A stretch of DNA of 64,000 nt from Undaria pinnatifida (taxonomy: Eukaryota; Sar; Phaeophyceae; Laminariales; Alariaceae): assembly GCA_012845835.1 (NCBI GenBank), contig JABAKD010000007.1, positions 9,034,723 through 9,098,722 of the forward strand, read 5' to 3'. The number at the start of each line of letters is the position of its first letter. Positions within the stretch are counted from its first letter, which is position 1. The notes below the pieces were generated by a model. The model did no database searches. It worked only from the letters and a program-made list of their open reading frames with translations, and had not been told where the DNA came from. The translations under genes were made by a program, and so were the position numbers. Below are positions 10,795-22,362 of the stretch, one piece after another.

Positions 10795-11400
10795 ATTATT
10801 ATAAAAAATGAAAATACACTCCAGCTGTGAGATCGAAGATTTCGTCGAAACTCATCTTTGCAAGCTGTGTGTGATACTCCGATCGCGCGCATTACGGGTT
10901 GTGTGTCCTCATTAAGGATATAGGTCGGCGACTCCCCTTACAGCTACAGTGTAGCTATCAGGGTCAACAGGATGATTTAAGTCAGTCTGTGCGCGGAAAC
11001 TATAAAACCCGTTTCTGAGGGGGACAAAATCTGACAGCTGTGAAGGGAAAGCGGGGGCCTGGTTTTGATCAAAAGCGAGCGGGTTTGGAGGGGGGCGGGG
11101 GGGGGGGGGGGGGGGGAAGGGGCAATTTGTGCATGTAAGCTATAAATCCTTTCGAGGGGATAAATCTGACGCAGTATATTATTGGGGGCGGGGGGGGGGG
11201 GGGGGGGGGGGCGGCGGCAGCTCAATATGTGCCTGGAAACTATACATTATTTCGAGGGGATAAATGTGACATTTTTGGAAATAATACATCAGTTTATCAT
11301 GTATATCCTGGGGTAAGTCGTACAATCAGTGAGTAAAGAGAGGGTGGAGTGTTCGAGGGGGTGGGGTTGGGATGGGTTGGGGGGGGAGGGTGAAAGTATT
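10795..11400 (+). repeat. Interspersed repeat A, full copy with poly-G modules
   Basis: It starts ATTATAAAAAATGAAAATAC and runs through CCAGCTGTGAGATCGAAG, TTTGCAAGCTGTGTGTGATA, GGTCGGCGACTCCCC and CAGGGTCAACAGG. Then come three related modules of about 45 bp built on GGAAACTATAAA..GAGGGG(A/G)..AAATCTGAC (near 10994, 11138 and 11232), the last two preceded by long G-runs. The tail is GTAAGTCGTACAATCAGTGAGTA. The same order in reverse complement makes up 25850-26503. No protein is encoded. Confidence 0.8.
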
Positions 11401-11619
11401 ATATATTATGAAACATGTTTTTCATGGCATCCTTCCCCCTCCCTGTAAAAAAAAAAGCAGGCATGATGAAACGTTTTCGTTAAAAAAACGATTTTTTTTT
11501 TTCTTTGCGGGTGCGGGGCTACCGTTTAATCAAGTAACGTCACCCCAATGATGCTGATTTATTTTTGGGTAATTGATAGTACCAGATAGTGAAAGTCCTA
11601 CCCGGGGCCCCGATGGGCA

Positions 11620-11809
11620 GTCCCATGGCCTACACGAAGAATACAACGAAATGTGTTATTATATAGAAGAAGAGCAGAAATATCAAGAATAATGTGAAAT
11701 TCCGATGATTTTGAGTTAAGGTTAGGGAGAGCCCAGTCGTTTCAGACAACGCCTTTCAGCCACAAAAAGAGGTATACCTCAAATGGTACCTCGATCGCAA
11801 GCACGCGTC
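11620..11809 (+). mobile_element. MITE B, 3' part
   Basis: It contains GTCCCATGGCCTA, TTCCGATGATTTTGAGTTAAG, GAGCCCAGTCGTTTCAGA, and ends GCAAGCACGCGTC at 11809. Confidence 0.55.
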
Positions 11810-11849
11810 CGACAAACAGGGACTTAGTTCGTAGGAAGGTAGACAAACG

Positions 11850-12120
11850 CCGTATATACGGTAAGAAAGCGGTGCGCCAGTTTTTTTCTGAGTCTCTCTC
11901 CTCGATTGATTGAGGAGTTCTCCTCTTCTATGTTATATGCCTCACGTCCGAAAACTGACTGTGAGTAAACTGAAAGTAAGTGTATTCCGATGAACTAATC
12001 CGCGGCCTTGCCAGGTATAATACCAGGTAGCATATATATACAAGCAATCGTTTTGCAAAAGACAAAACGGAATTCCGTCGATTTTGCGGGTTGGTTGAGG
12101 ATAGCCTCTCGTCATTATTA
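11850..12120 (+). mobile_element. MITE B, 5' part
   Basis: It begins CCGTATATACGGTAAGAAAG, followed by GTGCGCCAG, a T-run, CCTCGATTGATTGAGGAG, CCGAAAACTGACTGTGAG and AATTCCGTCGATTTTGCGGG. The 3' terminal repeat is missing. Confidence 0.45.
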
Positions 12121-12302
12121 TTAGTAAAGATGTTGGCCTGCACGTACGTGTCGTGCCGCGCGTTGACAACGCACCGGCCACGTCCAGCAGCTCAATCATC
12201 GAGCTGCCGGGGACACTTATCTATACGTCTAACAGTACGCACGGTAGAAACGTCACCCTTTTAGCCTACTAAAAGTCTCCTCGCCTGCGGAGCTCGATGT
12301 AT

Positions 12303-12377
12303 ACCTTTACCTCACCTTATCTTACCTTACCTTACCTTACCTTACCTTACCTTACCTTACCTTACCTCACCTTACCT
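12303..12377. repeat. (CTTAC)n pentanucleotide microsatellite
   Basis: About 15 units of CTTAC, with CTCAC variants at the edges. Confidence 0.9.
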
Positions 12378-12689
12378 GTAAGTTACCCAAAAAACAAACG
12401 TCTTGAAATATATTTAAACTGATATAACCTCGAACAAACCCCACATGGCCTATATACAACAGTTATAAGTAGCTACAACACTCGAACGTATATTTCGTCT
12501 ACGTAGTCTATATGTATACTGCGGGAAAAGGGATGTGACATCACCACCACTTACTTTGGGCTTATAAAGAGTGCCGTCTTTCCGAAAAAAAAAAAAAAGG
12601 CAAAAACTGCTACCAGGTACATACATTTATTATAAAGAATGAAAAAACATTTTCATTATAATATTATAGTTGCCGTGTGCGTGCACAGA

Positions 12690-12925
12690 TTGATCAACAT
12701 CAATCACCCTGTTGACCCTGGTACTAAGCTAGCTAGCTCTAAGAAGGGGAGTCGCCGACCCTTATCATTGGTGAAGACACACACACCTCCTCTAGCAAAA
12801 TATACGCGCGATCTCGGAGTACAGCAGTATCACACACAGCCTGTCTGTCAAGATGAGTTTCGACGAAATTTTTCGATCTCGTCTCGCAGCTATCTGCTGG
12901 TTGGTGGTTGGAGTGTATTTTTTTG
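12690..12925 (-). repeat. Interspersed repeat A, partial
   Basis: It shares CACCCTGTTGACCCTGG, GGGGAGTCGCCGACC, CGCGCGATCTCGGAG, TATCACACACAG and GAGTTTCGACGAAATTTTTCG with the other copies. It lacks the poly-G modules. Confidence 0.7.
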
Positions 12926-13096
12926 TTTGTACCTGTATTATTGTCGTACCACGCGTCCAGGGGTAAGGGTAGGGGACGAGTTTGAAGTGCATCGGGAGCA
13001 GGCGTACGAAATCCGCGCGAGGCACCACGATGATGGTATAATGTATGTCTGCAGCGTCGCACGTTCATTCTAGACGGTTGGTCTAGGACAGGTCTA

Positions 13097-13490
13097 CCCG
13101 TGTGCTGCGATAGATAGAGGTGTGCACCACTGTTTTTTTTCCGAGGTTCCTTGATTTGGGCGCTTCAGACAGACCTCTCTCCCAAAAAACAAATTTTGGA
13201 GGAGAAAAACAAACCTGCTACGTACCGGATAAAAAAATCCCATCTGGCCGAAAAGGTGCACTCGACCAGAAGAACCATTGCAACAAAAAAAATGGCCTCT
13301 TTGCGACGATTTGTGGATAAAAAAAGATCCCATGGCCTTTTAAGGTGCACGAAACGACCAGAACCATGCAACAAAAAAAAAAATGGCTTTTTTTTTTTGC
13401 GACGATTTTGGGTTAAGGAGCCCCGTCGTTCGTTCAGAAAAAAAAAATCGGACGAGAAGTGCTACCTCCACCGTATGGTAGCACGCGTGT
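13097..13490 (+). mobile_element. MITE B with an internal duplication
   Basis: The ends CCGTGTGCTGCGATAGATAGAGG and GGTAGCACGCGTG match the family. The segment from AAAATCCCAT..GGCC to GCGACGATTTG is present twice (about 13228-13318 and 13319-13412), which explains the length of about 394 bp against a usual 295 bp. The core GGGTTAAGGAGCCCCGTC is intact at about 13410. Confidence 0.75.
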
Positions 13491-16049
13491 CGAAAATTCG
13501 ACAACTAACTACCTGCCGTTCGTTGCTTTTATTTTTTTCAACTTCCTTTCATTTGTTTACTTCCTCTGTACCCCTGGGCTCCTCCTCCTGTACTCCAGTA
13601 AGCGGGAAGAAGCGCGAGAGCGTGATGATTGATTGTTAGCGAAATTCGATAAAAATCGACGGACATATATATCAAGCTGAACCAAGTGGGAAATAAATGC
13701 CGAAGCCTACGCGCGAAAAAAAATGGAGGTAAGTGCCGGGAGGGGGGGAATGGGGGGGGGATAGAATAAGAGAAGACATGCTTGACCACGCGGCTTGTCC
13801 AGAAGGTCGCTGACGGTGGAAACTCTTGCGAGTTGAGCTGGAGAATAAAAGGAGTTGGTATTAACAAGAAAAGAAGAGGCGTTATTGGCCTGTAGTATGA
13901 CACTTACTTACTTACTTACTTGGGCAACCTTGTATTACTAACAAAACGCAGAATAATTCGATGCGCGACTTGACGAGGGAAGAAAAAATGCTGATGAAGT
14001 ATTCTCGCGAGAAAAACGAAGTCACGTACCGTACTGGGGAGGGGGGGGAGAAGCGCCTGCTTAGTAACCCCGGACTAGGGGGGAGCGCGAGAGCACGTAT
14101 TATTGCGAGGGTAATACATGGAGTGAACTAAAAAACCAAGCCGCGCGCATTTTTCCTGAGGACCCTTGATTTGGTTTGATCGCAGTCAGAGTCATCGATC
14201 TGTGTAATCGCTGTATGTACACGTGGTCCCAAAGAGGTCGGTAGAAACGATCACACACAGCAGCAAGCAGACAAATAAATGCGTCGATTCACGCACGTAC
14301 GTGGTGGAACAGAGGGTGGCTTGCGGCTTACCGCAAGAAAAAGCTTTAGGCCGAGAGAGGCACAGGTCGATTCCCTCTCCGGCTCTTTTCCGTGGCGTGG
14401 AGCACTGAGCCAGACGCTAAATTAGATGACAGCAGTCACCAATCCGCGTGGTGCACTATGCCTGCCTGAAGAAATTGGTTGTAGCAATCTTCTTGTGGGT
14501 TACGTTCCGTCGAGTTCTCTTTCCGGAAAGTAATGTCAATGAGCCAATCCAGGATGCTTCTTCCTTTTCATAACGAAGTGGATGTGGGGGGGGGTTAACT
14601 CTGCCGCTGCGGTTGCATGGGGAAGGGGAAGCGAGAAAGGGGGGTACTCGTACACATATCTAGCATGTGAACCGGTTCTGGAGGTTGAATGTAACGTACT
14701 GCATGCATGATGCTTTTTCTTTACGTTGCCTTGTCTTGATTTTCGTCACCCTCGCAGAAGATGGAAATTGGTTGCTGCGCGTCTGCAATGTGTATGTCAT
14801 CACCGCGTTTTTTTTTGGAGTTTTGGTATAAGTCCACTCACCACACTCTCGTACACCGTCGGACCGCGGCAGTTGGTAAGTGGCAACGAAAGCGAATGCA
14901 CGTGCTCTGCTCGCAGATTCTATGTTTCCTTACTATATTTTTAAAATACAACAATCAATGCTACTGATGATGTACTTCGAAGTATATATTCTGGCTTACT
15001 TGAGACTCATTTTCAATGCACCAATACTATCAATACATTATTGTTTGTGTCAGACTCATTTTCATGTTCATATCCACATAGTCTATGCATAGGGTAACGC
15101 ACAGCTACTACTACTACTACAGCAATTCAAGACATGAATCGATCTCCACATCCGCCGGAGACGATGAACAGTCAGTCACGCCTGCGTTCAACAAGAAGAG
15201 TTGAAACTTAACACTTGTCAAGCAAATGTGTAGCGTAACAGTGAGGTCGCGTAAAAAAGATGACACAGCGGTGGGGGTATGACAAGGAACGTCTTGTGTG
15301 GATAACACGACGGGTGATTTTGTGTACGAAGCGGCTGGTGTGTAGTGCCACAGGGCGCCATGGTGTCGTCTTGCAACCCGCCTGCGTTTCAGCTTTCATG
15401 CAGAAACGAGATGAGGTGAAAATATCGTCGTCATCACCATCATTAAATTTTGGGATCAAGCACAACGACGGAAAATGGACCACAAAAGCTCTTCTACGGA
15501 GCTACTACTTACTGCATGTATTGCTACGCTGTCTATGAGGTGCCTGGTATCGGTATTTTGACGCGTGCTACCACACGATAGAAGTACGTAGCACGCTGGG
15601 ATTCACTTTTATTTTTTGTCCTCGGACGGATGGGGAAAAATAAAGCCTGTAATTAAGCTCACCACATTTCCACATATTTTCATACACGCGTCGTGGGTCA
15701 ATTTCATTCAATGTCATTCGCAATCCAGCGCTAGCTGGCGTCGATTATCGTGGTAGCGATAGCGCGAGCTGTCCCTACCGGTGGTCTCCGTTACCACTCC
15801 ACCCAGCAGCGCAAGCTGCTGCTGCTGCTGTTGTTGTATACGGATGAGTGAGTGCGGGTCGACCCGGCCTGACCCCTGGGGCTCAGGTGCGGTAGAGATA
15901 GCCACCCGAACACCGTCATCATTCTGGGTAGCGTGGAGGATTTGCGCAAGCTTACTCACCAACAAAACCCCCGGCCATTGTGAGTAAAACAGCCTTCCGC
16001 CGGACTTGGTCCAGTTACAGTCCACCCTACCCATCCGGGCGTTGGTCCG
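13491..16049. other. Long stretch without recognised genes
   Basis: Short simple repeats occur here: (TTAC)n at 13903-13920 and (GCT)n near 15810. The longest ORFs (minus 13538-13903, minus 15714-16100) show no domain I recognise. The second has a possible donor (TTG|GTGAGT) near 15958, so an unrecognised exon there cannot be excluded. Confidence 0.35.
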
Positions 16050-16140
16050 ATGTTCGGGCAAAAACAAATTCCCGGATGACACAGGGCTCGTTAACCCCAA
16101 AAATCATCAGACCGCGTTTTGTTCCTGGTCTCTTTTTTGC
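16050..16140 (-). mobile_element. MITE B remnant
   Basis: GGCTCGTTAACCCCAAAAAT, followed by CATCAGA, is the reverse complement of the family B core. Nothing recognisable remains of the termini. Confidence 0.35.
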
Positions 16141-16799
16141 TCGTAATGAGTACATGTCTGTAATCGATTTAGCGATAACCGGGAGGCAGTCTCCCAGCGT
16201 CGAAATAGATGAGAAGCGGTGGCTTCAGAGCCTCCCTGAGTTGCACCACCGCACTGCATTGAGTCAAGGTGTGCCCATGATAGACCTGGCAGCTCTTACA
16301 TGGAATCACGCCCTGTATCGCTTGAGACCGTCTCACTTCCACCTGTTGCCGACCCAAACGTTTTTCCTTGCAAGCCACCATCAGCTAATGCTGCAAAGTA
16401 CTTAGACTACCCGCTAGCGTGTCGAGATGCGTCCACTGGTAGGTGCTCGGCTCGGGATGGGTTCACGGATGGGTTCTCATGGTGGCGGCACGGAAGGAGT
16501 ACATGTATTAGTCTAGACACGAAATAAAATACAGAAGAACAAGGAAGGGTAAATGTAGACTATGTGTAGACTATATACCAAGATATGAAGATGAAGTATT
16601 GGGGCCCTTCAAAGGTCCATATAGTGTGCCTTGGGAGAAACATGCCTGTTGTCTCCACGAACTCCCCGACGGTTTCATATCCATCGATAGAGCTGATACC
16701 ACCGGGCCCGCGGTCGCGAGTCGGTTCAATTCAATTGAATGGGTCAAGTTCTGCTTACTGCCCAAACGTGACCTATTTGCTCTTCGGAGGCCGGGAAGT

Positions 16800-17855
16800 A
16801 CTGTTTTGCGTGTTGGTGTGGGACACCAGACGAAAGCAACGGAAGACCCTACAGCAGCAGGAGGAGCGCGAGCGCAGGGCGCTGGCGGAGTTCATTCTAC
16901 GTGTTGATTGCCACAAAGGTGGAGGGCCGAGCCGGTAGCGGGCTGAAGCCGGAAGTCAAGGTGGCGATAGGGGGAGACAGGCAGCCTGGGTCGGGTGGTG
17001 ATGTTGTTACACTCGAAGATATGCGCGAATTTATGTTACTTTTTCGGAGTACGAGCAGCAGATGCGTATCACAAACCAAGATGGGGGAGACCGGGTGCTA
17101 GTGAAGAGGCGAGAGCTGGTAGATTCCGCGACCCAAATGATGGTTGCTGATGAGGTCTGCGGTGGCAAACCTTGGGCCGATCTTCCGAGAAGGAGCTAAA
17201 GAATGCAAGGGCTGAAAACGTTTGCGGGCGTTGATGTACAGCAGACGAGTGACGACAAATTTCGCCGCCAAATATTCCGTGTGCTGAATATGGATGCGAG
17301 CACGCCGGCAGATAGCAAGGTGTTTACGCAACAACGTGCACTGCGGAAATACATTGCTGACAGCGGGCTCACGGAGGTGGTTCAGCCCGACGGTCGTCAG
17401 CACACGCTGAAGCATGGCAACGTGCTGGTGGAGGCGATAGCAGCGGGAGTTGAGCCACTCGAGTTTCGCCGCACGGTGGAAAGGAAGATGCGATTCAATC
17501 TCGTAACGATTGAGCCTAACGCACTGTTAAACATTGTTGCCAAGCAGCGACGGGACAAGAAGGCATTGAGGCAAACGATGCTAAACGTCGGCAAACGAAA
17601 AAATGGCGTGACGCTGGGTCGGTGGCTGCTGCGGGGACCAAGCCGCAAGGAAGTGCTGCTGACGACCACGACTCACGTAAGAGTGCCAAGGCCGCTGGTG
17701 TGAAAGCAGAGCGAAACCGTCGGTACGGCAAGAACGAGTGTTTTGCGTATGGCAAGCAAGGTCACAAGCAGCGAGGTTGCCACCAAAGCCGGCAGGGGTA
17801 AGGTGGGAAGAGGCGTCCATGGCCAGAGCCTCGGCCAGACCCCCATACAGCAGCA
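16800..17855 (+). pseudogene. Ty3/gypsy-type gag, frameshifted
   Basis: The coding signal changes frame several times. A charged N-terminal stretch (QQQEERERRALAEFILRVD) lies near 16850. EYEQQMRITNQ and VLVKRRELVDSATQMMVADE lie near 17050-17150. The longest clean part, 17203-17703, has FRRQIFRVLNMD and LALKHGNVLVEAIAAGVEP-like text (here TLKHGNVLVEAIAAGVEP). A zinc knuckle follows at 17739-17780 in another frame, CFAYGKQGHKQRGC, where the second Cys of CX2CX4HX4C has become Tyr. This is the capsid/nucleocapsid part of a retrotransposon and is not functional. It is followed on the same strand by protease and pre-RT remains. Confidence 0.65.
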
Positions 17856-18237
17856 GCAGTCCACAAGCCGTGCCGCTCAGCATACCCGGAGCAAGACCAT
17901 CGGGATGCCCCCTGCTTCTGCCACACCTCGAGCTAGTGGGTAACAGATCGCCTCAAAAGCGGTGGTTACAGAGACCGAACCTGTTGCGGTTGAAGCTTCT
18001 ACGCAGACGGGTGACGATTATGTGTACATTCGAGTGCCGCGGGAGAAGATGGCGCCAGTGGATAACGGGATCACCGAGGCGGTGCGTCACGATGTTTCAC
18101 AGAGCGCTCGGCCACAGAATGCAACGCCAGCTCTTCACTCCGTTCCGGTTCAACTGCCAGCACCGTTCGTTGTCGCAGCAGTGGCGTGGTGACCCCGGCA
18201 CCATTTCATACGAGCGTGTCTCCGTCTTACAACTTAA

Positions 18238-18692
18238 TTGGGTGATAATACGAACGTGGATACGGTGGAGACCGAACCGCATTTGGAGGCCCTGACGCAG
18301 CGTATCGCGGGGCTTCTTGCGGTTCCCGGTGCTTCCGCGGCTGCTAAGGACAAGGTGCTAATGGATTATGGTTCAAGCATTACAGTAATGTCCGAGGAGC
18401 TGGTAGGGGCCCTGCGGGGGCAGCCAGGGATGACGCAAGCCGCGATAACGCTGGCGCTTGTTGGGTATGAGCGCGTGGTGACTTCGTTGGGCCAGGAGTG
18501 TGATATTGAGACGCAATCAATCGTGTCCGTTCCATTTAACTATCGAAACACCATGGGGACCAGTCTGGCTTACCATGCCATTAATCGTGCTCCCTGGGGA
18601 AGGAAATGTATTTATCATCGGGCAGAAGATGCTCAGCGTCAACGTCATGGCGCAGCTAAAGGCATTTGTACTGAAGGCATGTGGGTGTTAAA
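18238..18692 (+). pseudogene. Retropepsin-type protease of the same gypsy element
   Basis: VLMDYGSSITVMSEELV near 18350-18400 fits an aspartic protease active site, with D-Y-G in place of the usual D-S/T-G. Downstream, after a frameshift between about 18500 and 18540, come FHLTIETPWGPV and IVLPGEGNVFIIGQKML, the flap/ILG-like end of the domain. The altered active site and the frameshift make it inactive. Confidence 0.7.
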
Positions 18693-18854
18693 GTGGCGCT
18701 GGGGTGGAGATTACAGCTCGTGCTGTGGGCGAGCCCAACGCTGTGTTGCTGTGCTGCGGGCGGCGATGGCTGTCACGGCGTTCGGGCCGGGCGGCGATGC
18801 GCCAGGTGACGTAGACAATAACGTCACACTGATGCTGCGCCGTCTCAACCAACC

Positions 18855-19100
18855 ATGATATTCCAGGATTCCGAGATAGAGATGCGCGGTCGTGTGCGCG
18901 TGTTGGAGATAGCGGTCAATAACGCTGATGGCCATGGCTTCCCGCCGGAATATGCGAAGGTGCTGCGCGATATCGTTTTTCGCGCGCACCTTGACGTGTT
19001 TCGTGGGGCGTTTTTGGGCGACCCACCTGCGCGCGCGGGGCCTATGACGGTGCGTCTTCAACCAGGTGCAAGGGTGGTGCGAGCGAACTCCCAGCCAGAA
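18855..19100 (+). pseudogene. Pre-RT segment of the gypsy element
   Basis: The text FPPEYAKVLRDIVFRAHLD, then FRGAFLGDPPARAGPMTVRL, is the linker that precedes the RT core in Ty3/gypsy pol proteins. The RT core itself, RNase H and integrase are absent. The sequence passes straight to a chromodomain-like end, so the middle of pol is deleted. Confidence 0.6.
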
Positions 19101-19129
19101 GGTAATTGCCTATCGTAAAAGTGCAGTAG

Positions 19130-19366
19130 TCTACCCGCGACTACCGCTCGGTGGTGACATCGATCGGCGTCGAGGTGGCCGGGGAAGGATTGGAGGAGGC
19201 GGCGACCACCTGGGTGCCGGCGAACACCTGGGAGCCGGCGAACACCTGGGAGTCGGTGTCGCGCGTGTTTCATTACGCGCCGGCCGTGATGAAAAAGCTC
19301 AAGGCACTGTGGCTGAAGATGGGGCAGAAGCGGGCGCTCGTACAGGGGTATGAGCAGCGTTGGTGA
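19130..19366 (+). pseudogene. Chromodomain-like C-terminus of gypsy pol
   Basis: The frame starting at 19151 reads VTSIGVEVAGEGLEEAATTW, then TWEP-type repeats, VSRVFHYAPAVMKKLKALWL and QKRALVQGYEQRW before TGA at 19364-19366. The GLEEA..TWEPVS pattern fits the chromodomain that ends many gypsy integrases. An 18-bp unit (GAACACCTGGGAGCCGGC) is repeated at about 19200-19255, tripling the TWxPAN motif. Confidence 0.5.
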
Positions 19367-20029
19367 TCATACCTGTGGTTTTTTGGGGGCCTCCTTGTTT
19401 TTGGGTTGCTGTCTTTCGGTATTATCTGAATTGAATTCCTAGTTTTTTTGGCATGGTGTTTCTGCATGTACCGCTGTGGTCGTATCATTAGGCATTTTAC
19501 CTGCCGTGCATAGAATGCGTGGACACAATGTAACAGGGAATTCCACTGTCGCTGTTGGCGTTTCTTGTGAGCTTTTGAAAAACGGACGGGAAGATCCATG
19601 GATGATGGCATGGCACTTCCCCGTGTGATAACGAATGAACTATTGCATTGTGGATAACCGCACTCCGAGCGTACGAGGGGAAGTCCTTGGAGCCGATACC
19701 ACCTGGCCCGTGGTCGCGAGTCGGTACAGTAGAGACCTGGGAACGTCACCGACGATGGAGCAATCCTGCCACTCTGTTCCTGTATTGGAAATTGGTTCGG
19801 GTCCATCTAACCAGGCGGTGTGCAGCGATGCCGGCTCCGGGCTTCTGCTTAGATCAGGAATGTACGGCACGTGTGGTGTTGTTGTTTCTCGAATTCCAGC
19901 AAGCGCGATTGTTTCCTTCGTTGCGCTACCTATATATCATATGTAGCTGCACAATATTAGAGAGATGGTACTCATTCCATCAGCAATGTCGTTGCCATCC
20001 ACTAAATGCTACATAACACAAGGTATCTG

Positions 20030-20720
20030 GTAGTACGTGCATACAGCAGGAGCTCAGCCCCATACATGTTGCAGCATCGCTGCAGATAGTCCCGTAAGTA
20101 CATACCAGTATGTTATATAACTTGGTGATGTATCTGGTATCTGATACCGGTATACAATACCAGATACACAGCAGTGCTGTCATTCTTGATCCACACATGG
20201 AGAGTATGAATGTAGATATCATATAGATTGTCGGGATCGATACCCTTTAAGTTACAACAGTATCATATAGGATCCAGACCCCATCATATGGTCATGACTA
20301 CGAATCCTAAGACACTAGTTGTCGTGGCAACCCTAAGGCTAGCGGGCCCTGCACTGGAGTCATGTCTTATTGGGGTCATGTAGCTTGGTGTATGTTTGAG
20401 GGACACGCGCATCACGCGCTTACTCGGCCCCTCGCATTAAATGTCTCACTAGTTAACTCTGTTGGAGACAACTAACGAATGCACTGGCCTCAGGCCACCA
20501 ACATCATGGGTCTGACTAACAATGATACGAGAGAGCTTGATGGTCTACGAACAAGTTCACCTCACAATGAGCTGAAGCGTTCGTGCTCACAACAACCATC
20601 AGCTTTATCTTCGCCGGCCATCGGCAAATGAACTTGACATCGCGCACGCATCAGTATGAGCTGATACACACGCAACCATACAATCCAAGAGGTTATGAGC
20701 CTCGTGTCGCGCAAACTCTG
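20030..20720 (+). repeat. Interspersed repeat C, copy 1
   Basis: It aligns over its length with 26510-27150 in the same orientation. Shared blocks are GCAGCATCGCTGCAG, ATACACAGCAGTGCTGTCAT, TGGGGTCATGTAG, GAGGGACA..GCGCATCAC, GCCACC.ACA.CATGGGTCT, and GAAGCGTT. No coding signal is visible and the class is unknown. Confidence 0.7.
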
Positions 20721-21587
20721 TCGGAGTTACTTCGACACGGTGCTGACCGTGGGCCATCCCGAGCACGATTGGCTTGCTTCGAAACTGGAATCAAGGTTTC
20801 ACGACTCGAAAGAAACGTTTGGAGATCTCTAGAGAAGAGCCTCGGGCACCCCGAATTTTGTGTCGAGAATCAGCGATACTTTATGGTGTGAACCTTAGAC
20901 TATAGCAAACTTGAGGCGGCGTATAAACGTCCTACACAGAGGTCCACCACAACTGCCATACTACTGCGGCAAGTTAGATTGCCAGGTCCGTGTGAGATGC
21001 TCCGAAACGCTGCGACCCTTCGTATTTCGTTAGAGCGCTCCCGCTGCAAAGGTTCAATTGTCAAGAATTCATCGTTCGTCGGAAACTCTGTTGCTTGGTC
21101 GATCTACCCATACTACATCTACAACAAGGAGGGAACTACGAGCGAGTGTGCGTCGTGAATTTATCACAAGCAAATTCAACTACTGCTGTGCTAGTGCTAG
21201 GATGGTTGTAGCTGTGCCAAGAGATTATGAAGGGCTGTTAACAGCACTACACGACGTACGTCAATGTAGGTAGAATCCTATCGCCTATTGGGTGAGCTGA
21301 AATGACTATTTGTGCGTTACGTTTTGACGAGCAATTTGGTCGCTGCACACTGACGGTGTCGATGCTGCGCGTGCCTACGGTTCTCCACAGCGATGTTTAT
21401 GGCAACTGCTGTACTGTATACCGCTTACTGCGGTTCGGACCGCTGGCACTGTTGTGTGAGAAACCCACAGCGTCTATACTACTACGTGTTGCGGTGACAT
21501 CAGCACCTACTGCTGCTTTTGCGCCGCGACAGAAAAAAAAAAACTCGAATTAAGCTTGACAATATATGACGTATGACGACAACAACA
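20721..21587. other. Stretch without recognised genes
   Basis: No ORF with recognisable content. An A-run lies at about 21532-21542. Confidence 0.4.
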
Positions 21588-21835
21588 GACGCATGCTACC
21601 GTAGAGGCGCACCCTTTTCCTTGAGGCTACTCACTACAGCAGCTCTGTGCTGTGCCTGACCGAAAAACTGGCTTGGAAGAAACCGAAAGTGCAACCCAAT
21701 GACGGAACTCATGGCCTAGGTTGTAAATCTAGCATACATTGCAAACAATGGCATTACGATGCATTGGGTGTTATGGACCATCGTCATTCACGAGGCATAA
21801 TAGCCAAAAGTGCTCCCTCCATCGTAGCACGCTTC
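21588..21835 (+). mobile_element. MITE B, short copy
   Basis: It starts GACGCATGCTACCGTAGAGG and ends TCCATCGTAGCACGCTTC. The middle retains ACCGAAAAACTGG, CTCATGGCCTAGG and GTCATTCACGAGG. The length is about 248 bp. Confidence 0.7.
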
Positions 21836-22362
21836 AACAATCTTCGCCATTACATGTTGGGAGCTCTGTTTGGTCGTGGTCTACGACGTGCTGTAGACCG
21901 TAAGCGTCGGGAACTTCGAACGACACCTGGCACGAATATAAACTCCACCACAACTTCCGTTTTAACAAAAAAATAGGAATCTGCTTTGTACCTCGATTCA
22001 CGTTCAATACTGGAAGTCGGAAAAGACCCGGGACCCTCGAGCAAACAACGAGAACAACTTCACCACAAATCTCGGCTGTACTACTCCAACGACTGACTGC
22101 GGGTATCTAACAAGACCATCCTGCGAAGATCTGCCAAGATAGAAGACTCTTCGAGCAACAACGGCGAATTTTCCGACGCCATCAATAGACTGGGGAACTT
22201 CGACGGCAGAATGCCGGACGGCTGCCGAGGTTGGCAAAAGAAGATTGTCGTAATACTTGGTAAAGCACGCCGCGATGTCGCAAACTTGGTTAATGCGAAG
22301 GCCCGACCGACCGAGGACTCGGCCGACACACAGATCCTCCATACGCATCCATTGCTCTTGGA

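Noticed and set aside
12303-12377. Telomere-type repeat
   Set aside because: CTTAC is not a known telomere unit and the tract is short and internal.
15714-16100. 128-codon minus ORF with a possible splice donor
   Set aside because: I recognise no domain, the left part is a CAG repeat, and a MITE B remnant overlaps its upstream side. Not enough to call an exon.
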